From NCBI RefSeq assembly GCF_000422305.1, contig NZ_AULN01000012.1, forward strand, positions 393,001 to 457,000: 64,000 nt of DNA. Direction: 5' to 3'. How positions within the stretch are numbered: the first letter of the stretch is position 1; the number at the start of each line of letters is the position of its first letter. The stretch is from Luteimonas mephitis DSM 12574. GTDB lineage: Bacteria; Pseudomonadota; Gammaproteobacteria; Xanthomonadales; Xanthomonadaceae. This document shows positions 62,688 through 64,000 of the stretch, in pieces. The position numbers and the translations under genes are program-made. The notes under the pieces were generated by a model that was given only the letters and a program-made list of their open reading frames with translations, was not told the origin of the DNA and ran no database searches.

Positions 62688-63241
62688 AGCTGATTGAAAC
62701 CGGGCTTCCGGGCTGCGTGGTGATCGAGCCGCAGGTGTTCGGCGACGCCCGCGGCGAGTTCTTCGAGTCCTTCAACCGCGACAAGCTCGCCGCACATGGG
62801 CTTGAGCCGAATTTCGTGCAGGGCAACGTGTCCACCTCGACGCGTGGCGTGCTGCGCGGGCTGCACTACCAATGGCCCAAGCCGCAGGGCAAGTACGTGT
62901 CGGTGCTCGACGGCGAGGTCTGGGACGTCGCGGTCGACATCCGCCGCGGCTCGCCGACGTTCGGCAAGTGGGAGGCAGTGCTGCTCAGCGGTGAGAACAA
63001 GCGACATTTCTGGATTCCGGAAGGCTTCGCGCACGGTTTCGCCGTGCTCAGCGAGCGCGCGACATTCACCTATCTGTGCACGCAGACCTACGATCGCGAC
63101 GCCGATGCCGGCATTCGCTGGGACGACCCGGCGCTGGCAATCGACTGGCCGGTGGCCGAGCCGGTGTTGTCGGACAAGGACATGCGCGCGCCGCTGCTTG
63201 CGGATGTCGCACCGGATCGGCTGCCGGTGTACGTACCTTGA
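62684..63241 (+). CDS. rmlC: dTDP-4-dehydrorhamnose 3,5-epimerase RmlC
   Basis: A 185-residue cupin that starts inside the rmlA stop (ATGA overlap). Family blocks are [40 protein letters not shown] with the catalytic His, [20 protein letters not shown] and [20 protein letters not shown]. It epimerises C3 and C5 of the 4-keto sugar. Confidence 0.97.
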   Translation: MKLIETGLPGCVVIEPQVFGDARGEFFESFNRDKLAAHGLEPNFVQGNVSTSTRGVLRGLHYQWPKPQGKYVSVLDGEVWDVAVDIRRGSPTFGKWEAVLLSGENKRHFWIPEGFAHGFAVLSERATFTYLCTQTYDRDADAGIRWDDPALAIDWPVAEPVLSDKDMRAPLLADVAPDRLPVYVP

Positions 63242-64000
63242 AAATCCTGCTGCTCGGCGGCAATGGCCAGCTTGGCACAGAGCTGCGGCGCAGCCTGCCA
63301 CCGCTCGGGAAAGTCGTGGTCGCAACGCGCAACGGCGTGCTCACGGACGGTTCGGCCTGCGAGGTCGCGGATCTTGACGATCCCCAAAGCCTGTCGGCGC
63401 TCATCGATCGCGTCGCGCCAAACCTGGTCGTCAATGCCGCGGCCCACACGGCCGTGGACCGCGCGGAAACGGAACCGGACGCGGCCATGCGTGCCAATGC
63501 CCTGGCGCCTGCGGCGATCGCGGCAGCCTGCGCGTCGCGCGATGCGTTGCTCGTCCATTACTCGACCGACTATGTCTTCGACGGCACCTCGGCGCGGCCG
63601 TACCGCGAGGACGATCCGACCGCGCCACTGGGCGTCTACGGAGCCAGCAAGCTGGCCGGCGAAATGGCCGTTCGCGACAGCGGCGCGCGCCACATGATCT
63701 TCCGTACGTCCTGGGTCTATGCCGCACACGGCCGCAACTTCCTGCTGACCATGCTGCGCCTGGCCGCCGAGCGCGACGAGCTGCGCGTGGTCGCCGACCA
63801 GGTCGGCAGTCCGACCTCCGCGGCGCACATCGCCGACACCACCGCGGCCATCCTCGCGCAGGGCGCACGCCAAAGCGGCCTGTGGCACCTGACCTGTACC
63901 GGGCAAACCAGCTGGCACGGCTTTGCCGATGCGATCATGGCGGGCGCGGTCGAGCGCGGGCTGCTCGACAAGGCGCCGGGGGTACTCCCGATTCCCACCA
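63238..64000 (+). CDS. rmlD: dTDP-4-dehydrorhamnose reductase RmlD (5' part)
   Basis: The gene starts at TTG 63238, overlapping the rmlC stop, and runs off the window after 254 codons of about 300. The protein begins [20 protein letters not shown] (Rossmann GxxGxxG), then NAAAHTAVDRAETEPDAAMR, LLVHYSTDYVFDGTSARPYR, YGASKLAGEMAVRDSGARHM and RTSWVYAAHGRNFLLTMLRL with the YGASK catalytic pair. It reduces the 4-keto group to give dTDP-L-rhamnose. No alternative ATG or GTG fits the family start. Confidence 0.95.
   Translation, partial: MKILLLGGNGQLGTELRRSLPPLGKVVVATRNGVLTDGSACEVADLDDPQSLSALIDRVAPNLVVNAAAHTAVDRAETEPDAAMRANALAPAAIAAACASRDALLVHYSTDYVFDGTSARPYREDDPTAPLGVYGASKLAGEMAVRDSGARHMIFRTSWVYAAHGRNFLLTMLRLAAERDELRVVADQVGSPTSAAHIADTTAAILAQGARQSGLWHLTCTGQTSWHGFADAIMAGAVERGLLDKAPGVLPIPT

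Overview
The window is a single GC-rich bacterial chromosome segment, densely packed, with no rRNA, tRNA, phage, insertion sequence or CRISPR array that I could recognise. Several traits point to the Xanthomonadaceae/Lysobacteraceae (Xanthomonas, Lysobacter, Luteimonas group; genus not decided): a fused aspartate kinase-diaminopimelate decarboxylase (LysAC), a bifunctional XanB, the MurD2/MurL route for D-glutamate incorporation, a SUF operon with an Rrf2 regulator, an rmlBACD cluster, GTAG-type REP palindromes and G-rich heptamer repeats.

Layout. 1-0.9 kb: 3' end of murA and a small membrane-anchored EF-hand protein. 0.9-1.4 kb: heptamer array and palindromes. 1.4-7.8 kb: two DUF3108 proteins, purN-purM, then a divergent DUF2066-AI-2E permease-hda set. 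7.9-12.4 kb: an operon, read leftward, of an ECF sigma factor, a probable anti-sigma factor, a PDZ protein and three Sel1-like paralogues; I do not recognise it as a described system and it is my best candidate for something new. 12.5-18.3 kb: murU, xanB, a GlsB-type protein, an M20 dipeptidase, a ComEA-like helix-hairpin-helix protein and hutD. 18.3-26.4 kb: a Fur-controlled iron-uptake and reduction cluster (TonB receptor, PiuC-like hydroxylase, PepSY protein, DUF2271, DUF4198, ApbE, flavoprotein reductase). 26.5-33.1 kb: Rieske protein, GNAT enzyme and the SUF iron-sulfur operon. 33.1-42.6 kb: cytochrome c, SET methyltransferase, a DUF5916 barrel, four envelope proteins, LysE, an HU protein with a histone-H1-like tail and a beta-helix protein. 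42.7-50.3 kb: EF-G paralogue, OsmC, hydrolases and PhzF. 50.5-56.5 kb: lysAC-membrane protein-murL-murD2. 56.6-64 kb: dienelactone hydrolase, ispB, mntP with a yybP-ykoY riboswitch, ssb and rmlBACD (rmlD cut by the window end).

Functional themes. Cell-wall precursor supply recurs: MurA, MurU, LysAC (lysine/DAP branch), MurD2 plus MurL, and IspB for the polyprenyl chain. Iron handling is the second theme, with two Fur sites and an Rrf2-type operator. Surface polysaccharide precursors (GDP-mannose by XanB, dTDP-rhamnose by RmlBACD) are the third.

A feature running through the segment is the spread of GGG-N4 heptamer repeats (four loci: 957-1068, 3516-3546, 27547-27612, 55138-55165). Two of them lie in coding sequence (purN N-terminus and murD2), and a separate repeat-like insertion lies in murL. 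All functional calls rest on reading the sequence and on family knowledge; no database search was run.
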